A stretch of 64,000 nt of DNA from Cydia pomonella (GCF_033807575.1 NC_084708.1:4302501-4366500); one strand, 5' to 3'; numbered from the stretch's first letter, positions 27,085 through 39,100 are shown. The notes: generated from the letters alone by a model not told the origin. A program made the numbers and translations.

Positions 27085-27990
27085 CCATGCCCAGGATGTG
27101 AGTATACTCTTTTCTGAAAGATTTGAAGGTCGTATCGGTCCAGAAATACCGCGGGCGAAAGTTCATTCCACATTTTAGCTAAATATGTCTATAGGATAGG
27201 GTATATCTAAAATTGTCGACTGGTAACAGTGGTAACTGACTGATTGTTCTTAGACTACACACAATTAAGGTCTGCAGATCACCAACGGAACTAAATTTTA
27301 TTTAGAAATTTGATAATAGTTATTTCCGAGTCAAAGGGCTCTTGTCCCAAGTATGTATGGCGGTAAAAATAATTAATTAACAAACAAGTGTCAATAAAAA
27401 GACGAGGACAGGTTCACACTTCACGCTTTCTGCCCGTAGGAAAGTGAAAAAGTGGGCGAGAAGTGACTTGAAGTGAGGTAATACGCCGTAAACTAGCGCC
27501 GCACACCCGGTTGCGCTCACTTTCGTTATGACAACCAGTCTAGCACAGATAATATAATCAATGAGTTAACAGATCTGTGGCAGGCCTGTAGCGAGATATG
27601 AGCCAATTTGGAGACAGCGGGCTTATAAAGCCAGGGTTTCCCCGGGTGAGAAATGCGCGAAAAGAAAAGTCGCAGTCAACGATCTCAATTCAGATCGGCT
27701 TTTTTTTCAGGATATAGGAGGCAAACGAGCAGACGAATCGCCTGATCGTAAGCAATTACCGTCACCCAAGAACACCTGCAACGCTAGAGAGGTCACAAGT
27801 GCGTTGCCGGAATATAAGATGGGAGTTCGCTCTTATCTTGAAGATTTGAAGATTGTACCGGTGCGGATATACCGCGGGCGACAGTACATTCCATAGATAA
27901 GCTGTGTGCGGCAGATAGTTTTTGGATAAACGCACAGTTGAGGACAGAAACAAAACACGACATGTAGGTTCTGGCACGAAACAGAGGAGT
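27085..27990 (-). repeat. Fragments of related retroelement-tail repeats
   Basis: 27110-27175 and 27830-27895 share GAAGATTTGAAG-like and ATACCGCGGGCGA...CATTCCA blocks. A poly-T start at 27700 followed by GGAGGCAAACGAGCAGACG marks the 3' end of one minus-strand copy. A further pair, 27590-27700 and 28375-28470, shares TGAGAAATGCGCGA and AGTCGCA-TCAA-GATCTCA. All are non-coding or decayed. Confidence 0.45.
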
Positions 27991-28875
27991 CAACAATGCA
28001 CATTCTCTGTTCCTGTAAACCATTAATGTCAGAAAGGAGTACCTCCTTAGGGCGGCACGTATTGCAACCCTACGACGTACAGAGCATTACGGCCCTAATA
28101 ATCTGGAATTTCCTGGATTAAACGGACATTAGTAATGAACTTTAAAGGGCCGTCACAATAGATCACTGCTTGGTCGACGTGACACTCAAAAACATTACCC
28201 TCCTCCTAACGGAGTCGGGTAAAAAGCTCCACAGCACCACAACTACAACCAACCATCCAACCATCACCACCACCAGTCAACCATCTAAGTGGTGAAGATA
28301 GAAAAGTTGTCGCGTAAAGCGATGGCAGAAAGAAGCGGCAGTGCGAACAATTACTCGGAGCGCTCCCCGTTATATGTACATAGCGAGACGTTTTGGAGAT
28401 AGCGAGCTTGTAAAGCCGAGACCCTGGTGAGAAATGCGCGACAACTGAGTCGCAATCAAAGATCTCAGTTTTGATCGGTAACTGTAGCTAGGATACCAAA
28501 AGTCGTGTGAAATGTAAGAAATTATCGGTGGCACCTTATTGCTGAGCACTTGAGCAAACGGCGCCGGAATACTGAAGGTATGCGTCACATTCCAGGGTTA
28601 GATGCACGGCGCAACACGATCTTTATTACAATGTATGTCAGTATGTAAGCACAATCCCTGATGTTGTAAAAGGATTCCAGCACGTTCAATTTGAGATTCT
28701 GGAGGAAACACAACACAGCAGCATTTCAGCAGCAGTACATGATAGGATAGCTGTTAAAATTTTGTTTTAATGACTACTCACTAAAACAAAAAATTTCACC
28801 ACACTAACTAGTAAAGGCCCTCTTGATTGTTCAAAAACGAATGAGAAAGTTTTGTTTTATCCACATGTGGGGCAA

Positions 28876-29240
28876 AGTAATCAGATGCAAATTTTGAGTT
28901 GTTTCCTATGTTAGCTAGTAGAATTTACTTTGAAATGATGATTTTGAATGATTATTTTTTTATTACGTTCATTTGGATCTGATTTCATTTGAATTTTTTG
29001 GTATTTCATAGTTAGTAGTTTCCTCATGTTGGTGTGGTGAAAAAAATTGTGTTTCACTCGGAGGCAAAGTTTGTTTCACCCTCGTGCCTTGAAACCCTCG
29101 CAACGCTCAAGATTCCACTTCTCGAACCACTCGCTACGCTCGTGGTTCAATTTTGGAATCTTTCGCTTGCTCGGGTATCAATATTAGCACGAGCGGTTAA
29201 ACAACAACTTTGCCCCCTTGTAAAACAAATAACTATTACA
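28876..29240 (+). repeat. Dispersed repeat R, inverted copy at 48846
   Basis: The reverse complement matches 48846-49175 over its length: both hold an AGCGAAAGATTCCAAA-like block, CACGAGC / GCTCGTG pairs, CAAGGGGGCAAA and a GAAACAACTCAAAATTTGCA-type end. The 78-codon plus-strand frame inside is an accident of the repeat. Confidence 0.6.
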
Positions 29241-29800
29241 ACCACAAAACCTATAGTCCGTTTTTTTTAGTCTGGAACGCTGATTTGTTTCTTACATGGA
29301 AAATGTTAGTAGCTCAAGAAAATTAACCCGAATATAGGCAATCACGGGAAATAATTCGTGTAATTTTGTAAATTGGTACAATTATACGTTGTGGTGTCCA
29401 GATGAACGTAGGAAGAAAAAGGTTGTGCTGACGGTGAAGGGCGGCGGGAGGGGCAGAGGGGGGTTGAAGGTACCTTTTTCTGGTTTTTGCTCATATCTCT
29501 GCTGACCAAATATAAAAAACCGGCCATTCTCAGTGTAGGGTTCCATAGTTACCTGTCCGTCAAAATGGACTTTTTTTTGCAAAAACAGACCCATCAAGAT
29601 CGCTATAGTTTTCCTTGAAAGTCTTTACTAAATAAATTAATAAATATTATAGGACATTATTACACAAATTGACTAAGTCCCACAGAAAGCTCAATAAAGC
29701 TTGTGTTGAGGGTATACATAGACAATGATATATATAATATATACATATTTATAAATGCTTAAATACATAGAAAACACCCATCAACACTCGGGAACAAATA

Positions 29801-30742
29801 AAAGACCCAACGACGACCCGGAACAGATATTTTTTTTTTTTTTTTTTAATAGCCTATTTGTGTGTCCCACTGCTGGGCAAAGGCCTCCCCTCTAGCTTTC
29901 CAATCCTCCCTGTGCTGAGCAAGGTCCCGCCAGTCCCGCTGAAACGCATCCAAGTCGTCCCGCCATCTCTTTCTCGGTCTGCCTCTGCCACGACTACACC
30001 GGGGATGCCAGCTAGTGGCTATTTTAGCCCATCTGTCATCATTCATCCGGCAGACATGTCCAGCCCAGTCCCACTTAAGCCTGGCGGTCTTCATCCCAAC
30101 ATCGACGACACGGGTTTTGGAGCGAAGCTCTGTGTTCCTCACCCTGTCTGATCTTCGGATACCCAGGATACTCCGCTCCATTGCTCTTTGACAAACCTTG
30201 AGCCGTGATTTTTGCGCCTCAGTTAATGACCAGGTTTGGGCACCATAGGTGAGGACGGGTAAGATGCACATGTCGACGAGCTTGCGCTTTAGTGCAATTG
30301 GGAGTTTACCTTTCATGAGTTCCTTCATAGACCAAAAGCTCCGCCAGGCGTTTTCGATCCTTCTATCAATCTCCTTGTCCTGGCGATCTGTGAAGGAGAC
30401 TATCTGGCCTAGATAAGTATACTCATCGACATATTGCAAAATGTTCCCATCCACCGTCACCCCGTGCTTCTTGCTGTTGGTCATTAACTGGGTTTTAGAT
30501 TGGTTCATTGTCAGACCAACCTCAAGGCTTGCGTCGCTAAGTTCTTGTAGCATACTCTGCAGTTCAATTGCCGATGTTGAGAAGAGTACGATGTCGTCCG
30601 CGAATCGAAGGTTTGTCAACCTCCTATCGCCGACCTCGATACCCTTTGTCTCCCAAGAACAGGAACAGATATAACTGGAGAAAATTGATTAGGAGAGCTG
30701 ACCCCAAATAAAAATGGGATAAGGCCAGAAGAAGAAGAAGAA
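29801..30742 (+). mobile_element. RTE-like 3' fragment (outer insertion), itself split
   Basis: Plus-strand pieces 29801-29830 and 30673-30742 join into a 5'-truncated element. It ends in an ACCCCAAATAAAAATGGGAT block and a GAA-repeat tail, which I recognise as the 3' end of lepidopteran RTE-type LINEs. It lies inside the SINE and is broken by the element at 29831-30661. Confidence 0.65.
29831..30661 (-). mobile_element. 5'-truncated RTE-like LINE (reverse transcriptase C-terminus)
   Basis: A minus-strand frame runs from about 30655 to a stop at 29846. It begins in reverse transcriptase with GIEVGDRRLTNLRFADDI (FADD is the catalytic motif) and continues through YTYLGQIVSF, a thumb-like region and a Trp/Arg-rich tail to the stop. 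No ATG starts it: the copy is truncated just upstream. A poly-A tail (poly-T at 29831-29848 on the plus strand) follows. It is flanked by an 11-bp duplication, GGAACAGATAT, at 29820-29830 and 30662-30672. The frame is unbroken, so the insertion is fairly recent. Dead because truncated. Confidence 0.85.
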
Positions 30743-30797
30743 CACCCAGGAACAAATATCCATGCTCGTCACACAAATAAATGCCCTTACCAAGATT

Positions 30798-31227
30798 TTT
30801 TTAATTTTTTACTAGCCTTTACTTTCACGATTTTTTTCACAATTTTTGGACCCATTGTTCAGAAGTTAGGGGAAGTAGAGAGGGAAACATATTTTTTCTT
30901 TCAGAGCGATTATTTCCGAAAATATTACGCATATCAAAACATGGTTACTGAAGACCCCTATAAGTTTTGAAAAACCTATTCAACAACACCCCACACTATA
31001 GGGTTGAATCCAAAAAAAAACATCCCCAGTTTTGGTGTAGGGGAGCCACCCTAAAAATTTTTTTTCTTCCAAAATTGTATTATTTGTAAACAGTTGGTGA
31101 AACATTGCAAAAAAAAAATCAAGTGATCTGCTAGCACTGCAGAGTTAAGGACAGTTGATTTAGATAAACAAAGTATTTCAAGAGAGACACTTCAAAATAT
31201 AGGATAGTATTTATCATAAACAAATCA
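30798..31227. other. No gene seen
   Basis: Low-complexity A/T-rich sequence without a supported feature. Confidence 0.5.
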
Positions 31228-31795
31228 TTTATTTTGCTTGAAACATGGTGAATACAATGGTCCACATACATATGAATGAAACATACATTTCACCAGTAGC
31301 TGACATGCAAAATGACAAAACATTTTAAATGAACAAAATCAAAACCAAAAAATATGATTAATGCAAGCAGGAATAACATGTACCGCAGCACATTAATAGT
31401 ATTAATTTAAATAACTAGGACAATCGCGAAATGATCATGTCATGATCCAAAGACTCAACCAATAAGATTCTTATAAGCATTACGATTTTGTGTTTTTCTA
31501 ATCAGAACCCAATTTATCGTCTTATTCTACTACATAGCTATATAAACAAAAACAATATTTTTTCACAGTACACTACTTGGTGAGATGTAGACCTAAGCCC
31601 ACTTGCTAGAAAAAAATATATTTTCATAAACTCAGAATCATACAACGTCAAGAAACGAAGCCATGCTCCACCTAAATGTTTTTGTTTCTGGAATTTAAAG
31701 TTATCTTCAAATGGCTTAATATTATCTACTAAAGCCACCCAACAATAATAATCTACTTCCAGTATCCATTAAAAACACACATACAATCACCATAG

Positions 31796-31910
31796 GATAT
31801 ATCCGAACAGCCAAGGTGCTCACAAATATCTGAATACGCCTCTATTATCAAGGCGTTAGAGTGCGTGTTCCGATATTTTTGAGCACCTCGGCTGCTCGAC
31901 TGATGGCGAC
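31796..31910 (-). mobile_element. Hairpin MITE, second copy of the 10650 family
   Basis: Left arm CCAAGGTGCTCACAAATATC, right arm GATATTTTTGAGCACCTCGG. Reverse orientation relative to 10650-10770; see that entry. Confidence 0.65.
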
Positions 31911-32312
31911 TGCACACATAAAGCTCACTCGCAAATGATAAGCTTTAAACAACCAAAAAGTTAAAGTAATTAGGAGACTTCTCAGGTCATATAATTTATT
32001 ACTATTGCTGGTGCTTAGTTATTACATTAAGATAGTATTGTTTGGGGTTTTCTGTTGTTCAGAATGGACATTTAAACATTTTAAAAATTAGCTTTCAATT
32101 ATTACCTTTATGGACAACATAAAAGTGGACATTTAAAACATCATGTTTATGTTGTAATAAGCGGATTGTGGTGAAACAAACAGTACTATGCAAAACGTAA
32201 TGTAAGGAAAGATTTACTTACCTTTAACGTGTACAGCTCACGGGAACTTCTATGTCGATCAAGTGGTTACATTACAACACTTTTACTTTCATTACTATTG
32301 TCAAATAGGTAT

Positions 32313-32501
32313 TTAACGTGAACACCAAACGGATCTTCGGATCACCACAAACGTTGATGTACCAATAACGATAATGCTAATAAGAATGAGCCACGGATTT
32401 ACTTCAAAATCGAATAAATTTGCAACAAGATTGTAGTTAGCGGACACCACTTCGCTTAGTGCCGCGTTAGTAACAAACTCATTGCCGCAACAAGAACTCA
32501 T
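32313..32501 (-). CDS. Possible 62-residue single-pass membrane microprotein
   Basis: An ATG-started frame of 62 residues. It has a polar N-terminal half with three cysteines (C4, C5, C62 including the tail C60 region) and one hydrophobic segment at about 37-54 (PWLILISIIVIGTSTFVV) followed by basic residues, so an inside-facing C-terminus is likely. I do not recognise the family. Support for a transcript: a consensus donor (AAAG/GTAAGT, minus strand) lies about 90 bp downstream at 32221, implying a spliced 3' UTR, and a minus-strand AATAAA sits at 31228-31233. Length alone would not make this credible. No homologue can be named. Confidence 0.4.
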   Translation of the reverse strand: MSSCCGNEFVTNAALSEVVSANYNLVANLFDFEVNPWLILISIIVIGTSTFVVIRRSVWCSR

Positions 32502-33490
32502 TACAATTAAACTACAATAGATATTTTTGTAGAATAAGTTTTTGGACTAGAAGTAATTAACTAATTTAATTTATTAATTTAAGATTGTTATTGACCTAAA
32601 TATCATTCGGCAGCAACCATTCAGTAAAGTAAACACGAATGAAAGTATTTCCCTTGTCAAATGTCATTTGAATTAAGTCATTGTGGCCAATAATAAAGGA
32701 TATATAATTTTTTTACTTAGTGTGGATTGGTTCAAATGATATAGTTTAGAATTAAAAAAGAAAAATATTTTTCTCCAAATTTTTGACATTAATGTCAGTG
32801 TTGCCTGTTTAAAAAAAAATTATCACCATCGAAATTTCACTTCGCCATATTCGCCCAATATTCAAATGATCTAATGCAAAGAATATAATAGTCACTAGGA
32901 GATCTAACGTATAAAATGACAATTCCATATTCTAGCGTTCAGAGGCAAATAGACAAGCAAACGTATTCGCTTCGTGCATGGCGTCGTAACGTCGCCCAAG
33001 TGGGGTGTGGGACTTGATTCTCATATATCGGTGCTGTAACCGCGAAAATCGAAGTTCTTCAATTGCGGGCATTTTTCTCTGTCACTCTAATTACGTCTTA
33101 GTGAGAGTTAAGACAATTGTTGTCTTGCCTCTGTCGCACTTGTATGTTCGCACCTAAGTATGACAGGGAGGCAACCCGTCGAACGTGGTTCGCAGTAGGC
33201 CCTCTGAACATATTGCTTATTTGACAGCTAATAAATATGAAGATTTATATTTTTTCCTCTGGCTTTTACTCCTGTTGCACGTGAGTTTGCCAATGTCCTT
33301 GATGATTATGATGACGAGTATTATATTCTTTGATGATGACTTTCACACGTGAGGAGAATGTCGAATATGAAGATGTCTTCCCACGAAAGTTCATATTTTC
33401 ACCACGTCGCGTCGTGCGTTGGCGTGGCGTGTATTTCTCCCACCACCAACTTCGCACATAGCCAATCGAAAGAGATGATATATATGGCTT

Positions 33491-33567
33491 AGAGTCTGTT
33501 CGGAAAGAGAAGAGTCGTGGAATGTATTAGGCCCCATACATTCCACGACTCTATCCGCACAGTCTCT
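33491..33567. mobile_element. Hairpin MITE, family M2, copy 2
   Basis: Left arm AGAGTCGTGGAATGTAT with complement ATACATTCCACGACTCT, and GTCTGTTCGG against CCGCACAGTC at the ends. Better preserved than the copy at 24859. Confidence 0.75.
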
Positions 33568-33757
33568 AAAAGGATATAATATTGACCGTAGTTCTGAGCG
33601 ACCGAATATGGGGAATACAACAATACAATCCAAAACTACGTTAGGAGCGCTTTTTGCCAATGCAACTCGAGAACTCTAATTTTGTGTGATGCTATACAGC
33701 ACGACCACGGAAGACTTTGTAATTTCTTTTGCGGTAAAGAATCACGAAGAAAATATG

Positions 33758-33837
33758 TACAGTCAGCTGCAGAGAGGTGACCCCCCCTGCATACAATCAG
33801 TCTATGCAGGGGGTCACCTCTCTGCATCTGACTGTAC
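33758..33837. mobile_element. Hairpin MITE, family M3, copy 2
   Basis: A strong hairpin with arms of about 32 bp: CAGTCAGCTGCAGAGAGGTG opposed to CACCTCTCTGCATCTGACTG. Related to 22388-22459. It sits inside the GTGGTCGTGC repeat cluster. Confidence 0.8.
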
Positions 33838-33934
33838 TTAAAAAAAAAACATACGATTTAGGCACTGTGACAGCGTGGTCGTGCCGTATAGCATCTACCC
33901 AGCACGACCACGCTTTATTTTATGACATAAGTGG

Positions 33935-34090
33935 TTAATTGAAGCGTCAGGGAAGGTCTCTCTGTTTTGACTCGGGCAATCTGCTTTCGTATCGTATCCG
34001 GACGGATGTTGTCCCGACTCCCGGGTCGCAATTCTCAACGGATTTTTATGAAATTTTGTGATTAAATAGATTTTTTTGTCGATCCAGATT
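33935..34090. repeat. Dispersed repeat, also at 25226
   Basis: See 25226: same block order, including TTTTGACTCGGGCAA and TTTTTTTGTCG. Confidence 0.5.
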
Positions 34091-35170
34091 TTGTATTTTT
34101 TTCTAAATGCGGAAATTGACAACTTAATCATCATTGACATATATATCACGCACCCGAATTGTGCAGTCTAACACCACAATGCGATTGGTTGGCGAGTTCA
34201 CACCACGCGCGCGATTGGTCGCAACTAGTTCCGTTAGCCTACACGATCGGCTCGAATTCGTGAGTGACACCACTGAACTAGCACCATTCTTAGTGCCCGT
34301 CCTTAGATATATATGTCAATGTTAAGAGGCCTTAACAGACGCGCGTATTTTGTAAAATGCTTCCTTTTTCATTCAAGATTACGTAACTATTACCTTTATA
34401 TCGCCTTGCCTAAACCGTATGAGTACATTTTTTTTTATAAAAGTAGGTACATAAAATTACATTTACTTTGTAGTATTTTGACTATTAAATTAACCATGTC
34501 ATAAAATAAAGCGTGGTCGTGCCAGATAGCATCTACCCAGCACCAACCCGACCTCTATACAAGACAAAACCTGTAAAATAACTATTTACCATCAGTTTTT
34601 AGACACTGAGAACATTTTACCATAAATAAGTTGATTGATAGCTGTTAGTTTGAAAATTAATGGCGTCAAGGCGTCATACATCCCAAGACTGGAGCAAAAA
34701 AAATTTTTGTTTTTTTAATAATATTGAAACCAACTGCAGTAGCTTACATTAAATACATAGAAAACATAAAGGTCTAATAGGACATTTAACGTTTAATGCA
34801 TAAAGCGGTAAACATTTTACAGGTGTCTGAGAAATATCAAAAATACTCCCGATTTTCTCAAGTCCCATGATTGGTGCCGTTAACACGTCACTTTGCCTAA
34901 ATCGTATGAGTAACATTTTTTTAAATAAAAGTACATTCATTTTGTAGTATTTTGACTGTTAAATTAACCACTTTAATGTCATAAAATTAAGAGTGGTCGT
35001 GCCTGATAGCATCTACCCAGCACGACCCCGACCCCGGTGTCAGTGCCTTAACCGTATGTGTATTTTTTATACAAGTAAAAAGTAAAAGTATTTTTTTTTT
35101 TCCTGAATTTGTACCGCAAAATAAATTACAAATTCTTCTACGGTCGTGCTGTATAGCATAACACCGAATT

Positions 35171-36001
35171 CTGACGCCAAAACTTATTTTGGGAGAGCAG
35201 GGGGTTTAAAAAGAACAGTTTTAATATGACCCAAATACAAATGACCAATGCATACAGGCATTTCATCACAATTTTGGAAGTTGTTATCTGTATGATTGTT
35301 CAGGAAATAAATTACACGAATTAAATGATCACTTGATCCGATAGAAATTTAATTGTTTATAAATTACATAAATATAAACTCTGCATATTTGGCAAAACAC
35401 AATTATGCTATTTGTGATTCTTTCAAAATTAGGTATACAAACATATTTATCTGCAAATACACATATTTGCTTCAGTCATAAAATACTATCTTTATCTTTA
35501 CAGCCGTTTAAGACAAAGTTAAATGGACATATTAAATGCAATATATTAAGGAATTTTATACATTACACATCATCAATAGTATTATGTACAATCAATGTAC
35601 ATAGTCATAATGTTACTCAAATATATAGCTTACAGTCTAGAAATAATACTAAGAAGTTGGAGGTCAATCAATCAATCAATTTTTCGTGTTTTGGCTCCAT
35701 CAAGGTGTTGATGATTCTGCCAATGTCGAGGTTGGATAAGACACGGCTAGTATATGAATCTTATCATATTACGGTTATAGACAGTGTTCGGTGGAGAGCT
35801 GGAGGTCACACTAAGCATATAAATAAGGAAATATTTAACTGTCAAATAATGACTGAAATATGTCATCTCACCATCATATGATGCTGCTTCAGCAGTCTAA
35901 TTCATGTCAATGCAAGGAATATTATAAATTATTATATAATTTAAATTAAACTGCTTGAAAAAGCTTGAATGCTGCAAGTCTTAATTATCTAAAAGCAAAA
36001 T
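35171..36001. other. Downstream flank of the kinase gene
   Basis: AT-rich sequence. A plus-strand open frame (35405-35881) and, on the minus strand, a protein-like stretch (35670-35760, reading SNLDIGRIINTLMEPKHE then a stop) both occur here. Neither has convincing start or splice context. Confidence 0.35.
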
Positions 36002-36007
36002 TTTATT
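36002..36007 (-). terminator. Poly(A) signal of the deoxynucleoside kinase gene
   Basis: AATAAA on the minus strand, about 190 bp past the stop codon, predicting a short 3' UTR. Confidence 0.6.
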
Positions 36008-36196
36008 AAGAATGTGAAAATTGAAGAAACCATTTTGGAATCTTCCTCAAATTTGAAATTAGCCGCAACAGGGTAAAGTCAGTGCCTTAAATAGATACAA
36101 ATTAACTAATTCTTACCAACTTAGGTAAAATCAAGAACACACATTTAAAATCAAAATTATAAAAATTAAAGCAACCTTAGCAAGGTTAAGTCTATG

Positions 36197-39100
36197 CTAC
36201 AGTCTAATTTGTGGAACAATCTTGATAGGCGAGCTAGTGATGGGCTTCTTAGGGCTGAGCTTGTTCGGAGACCGCATCACTACATCCACAGCCTTCCTCA
36301 AGATTTGGTGTTCGGATCTTTTGTATTCCTCAGTTATTTGAGATAAGTCTAAGTCTGCATCAATGACCAGGACCTGAAAGAGTTTAGTGCAATTGTTAGT
36401 AACATTCTGTTGAAAATGCCATCGCAAATTTGGGTGTTATTGGTCATAAGATTATCATTACAACTCATCTAAAAATGGTTTACTTGTGATTAGCTGGGTC
36501 CACACAGAGCGAGGAGATTGCCTCGCTTAGTATTCCCTAGCTCCCCCAGACGTCAGCAAAGATAATCAAGATCCAATTCCAAAGGGTCTAGCAGGCTAAG
36601 CGAACTAGAGATGCCCCCAACGGATTTGGTCATTCTCTCAGGTGGTGTACTGGCAAGTCCTAAGAACACTCTATGCTTAATATCAGTCCTCAATCTTCTT
36701 TTGTTTTCGAGGTATTCAGGATAATGTAAAATAATCAGCGTATCATTGGTAGTGGCATATTTTGTAAACTATTCAAGTTAGATTAACGAAACAAAATTAT
36801 ATTTGGCAACAATAAAATAGGCTACAAAATACACATTTTTAACCCGTCATGGATTTATACTTTATTGTGTAAAAAAACATTTTATTTTTCTTCAGATTCA
36901 TTTTTTTACTTTTCGCGGAGGTACACCTCCAGAAAAAATATGCATGGATAGCCACTAGTACCCGCTACATACACATATAAAAAGATTTGCGTAAATCTTC
37001 GTGCGTCATGTCAAAAAAAATCGAATAAGTAGTTAGGAGCACATGTAAACAAAGTACTAGTGCAGGCTGCAGATAAGTTAGCATGTAAGTGTGTAACCTT
37101 TTCTTATAAACCTATTTATAATGCATCGACGATGACATGTCTACGTTGATAACATTTGACACATATTCTAGCTGCATATGTTTTATTTGCATTTTGTGTT
37201 AGAAAATTGATAACACTAAGTGTAAGTCTTGTGAAAAAACATTAAAAAATATTGATTATAAATAGGTTTATAAGAAAAGGTTACACACCTACATATCTGC
37301 ACCCTGCACTAGTACTTTGTTTACATGTGCTCCTAACTACTTATCCGATTTTTTTTTGACATGACGCACGAAGATATACGCAAATATTTTTATATGTGTA
37401 TGTAGCGGGTACTAGTGGCTATCCATGCATATTTTTTCTGGAGGTGTACCTCCGCGAAAAGTAAAAAAATAAATCTGAAGAAAAATAAAATGTTTTTTTA
37501 CACAATGAAGTATAAATACATGATGTGGGTTAAAAATGTGTATTTTGTAGCCTATTTTATTATTGTGAAATATAATTTTGTTTCGTTAATCTAACTTGAA
37601 CATTTTACAAAATATGCCACTTTCAATTATATGCTGATTATTTTACATTGTCCTGAATAACTCGAAAACAAAAGAAGATCGAGGACTGATATTAAGCATA
37701 GAGTGTTCTTAGGACTTGCCAGTACACCATCTGAAAGAATAACCAAATCCATTGTTGGGGGCACCTCTAGTTCGCTTAGCCTGCTAGACCCTTTAATACT
37801 TCAAATTTCGTTTTTGGCTGGTAGCCCCTAGAAGAACAGCAGGTTAACCAATTTGGATTATGACCAGGCCATAAAAATGAAAAAAAGGGTTTACAAGCAG
37901 TATAAAACATTTACAAAATAGTTTCAAGTTATCCTTCATGTGGAAATATAAAATTTGAATTATCTAGAATTTGATCATTTTGAAAAGCGGTGGTGGCCGA
38001 GTGGATATGACGTTCGACTTTCAATCCGGAGGTCGCGGGTTCAAATCCTGGCTCGTACCAATGAGTTTTTCGGAACTTATGTACGAAATATCATCTGATA
38101 TTTACCACTAGCTTTTCGGTGAAGGAAAACATCGTGAGGAAACCTGCATACATCTGCGAAGAAATTCAAAGGTGTATGTGAAGTTCCCAATCCGCATTGG
38201 GCTAGCGTGGGGACTATAGCCCGAGCCCTCTCGCGCATGAGAGGAGGCCTGTGCCCAGCAGTGGGACGTAGGCTAAATTATTTATTATTATTATTGATCA
38301 TTTTTAGCTTGCATGTGCACTAGAGCCTGTTATTTGAATAATTGGCAATGTCATAATGACGCAAAGCACATTCACACTTGCATAATATTGATAACAAGTT
38401 GAATCCAACCTGTACAGACTTGTTCTGTTTCTGACAAAATATCTATATCTGACTGAGAAACCTATCTAGATTTTAAAGCTATTACTTACCATATAAGTTT
38501 AGAAACATACCATGATGGTAGACCAGTGGCTATACTACCAGTGGCTATCCACTGGTAGTATTTTAACAAATTAGTCATTTTGTACATATTACAATCTATT
38601 TTGAAATGTTATTGTGTACCAAAGGGTGCCAAATCCAAAAACAAAACATAGGATCATAGCAGTGATGTCTGCCTGCCTCTGGAAAGAAAGCAAAAATATA
38701 ATCTGTACAAACAATTATTTAAACTTACTGGGGCAGGGCACTCAGCATGAGTCCTGTTGACCAGCCAGTCTTCATGTAGGGTGTGGAGCTCTTCTAAATA
38801 TGACAGCGGGACACACTGCTCCTCAGAGCGAGCTCGCTTCTTTATCCTTTCATGGGCAATCACTGGGTTTGTTCTGAGATAGACTGGAAAAGTAATTTTA
38901 GGGATAAATAGAAAGATCCATTACAAAATGACATAATGTATAGGCACATGGGCAATGCGATCCGGCATGTCCCGCCTCCAGCCGGTCGGTGGGAATCGTA
39001 CATTAGACAAGCACACTGCAAATTCTACTCAACACTGAAAACTTTGTTATGATGATTCTAGATAAAGGCATTAGCAGTTGTTACAAGAAACAGTAAATAT

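Larger units (their letters stand above)
29629..30797 (-). mobile_element. SINE S2 copy 3, interrupted by nested RTE-type insertions
   Basis: The reverse-oriented SINE occupies 29629-29800 and 30743-30797; its tRNA head is truncated at the right. The two parts are separated by two nested non-LTR insertions. Outer near-duplicated target: 29785-29800 and 30743-30758 (14 of 16 identical). Confidence 0.75.
33640..35170. repeat. Cluster of GTGGTCGTGC / ATAGCAT repeats
   Basis: Five copies of a GTCGTGC...ATAGCAT motif: about 33684 (inverted), 33872, 34511, 34993 and 35140. The 33872-33914 copy is a hairpin with perfect 13-bp arms (AGCGTGGTCGTGC). The copies at 34511 and 34993 also share upstream blocks (GTAGTATTTTGACT then TTAAATTAACCA, and a CGTATGAGTA block), so they look like tandem or nested insertions of one element about 480 bp apart. 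Confidence 0.6.

Noticed and set aside
29034..29270. 78-codon frame
   Set aside because: It lies inside dispersed repeat R, whose other copy (48846) does not keep the frame.
35405..35881. 158-codon ATG-started plus-strand frame
   Set aside because: It is AT-rich without recognisable domains and lies downstream of, and antisense to, the kinase gene. Length alone is weak support here.
37985..38065. Possible tRNA gene
   Set aside because: It is continuous with the SINE S1 body and its LINE-type tail.
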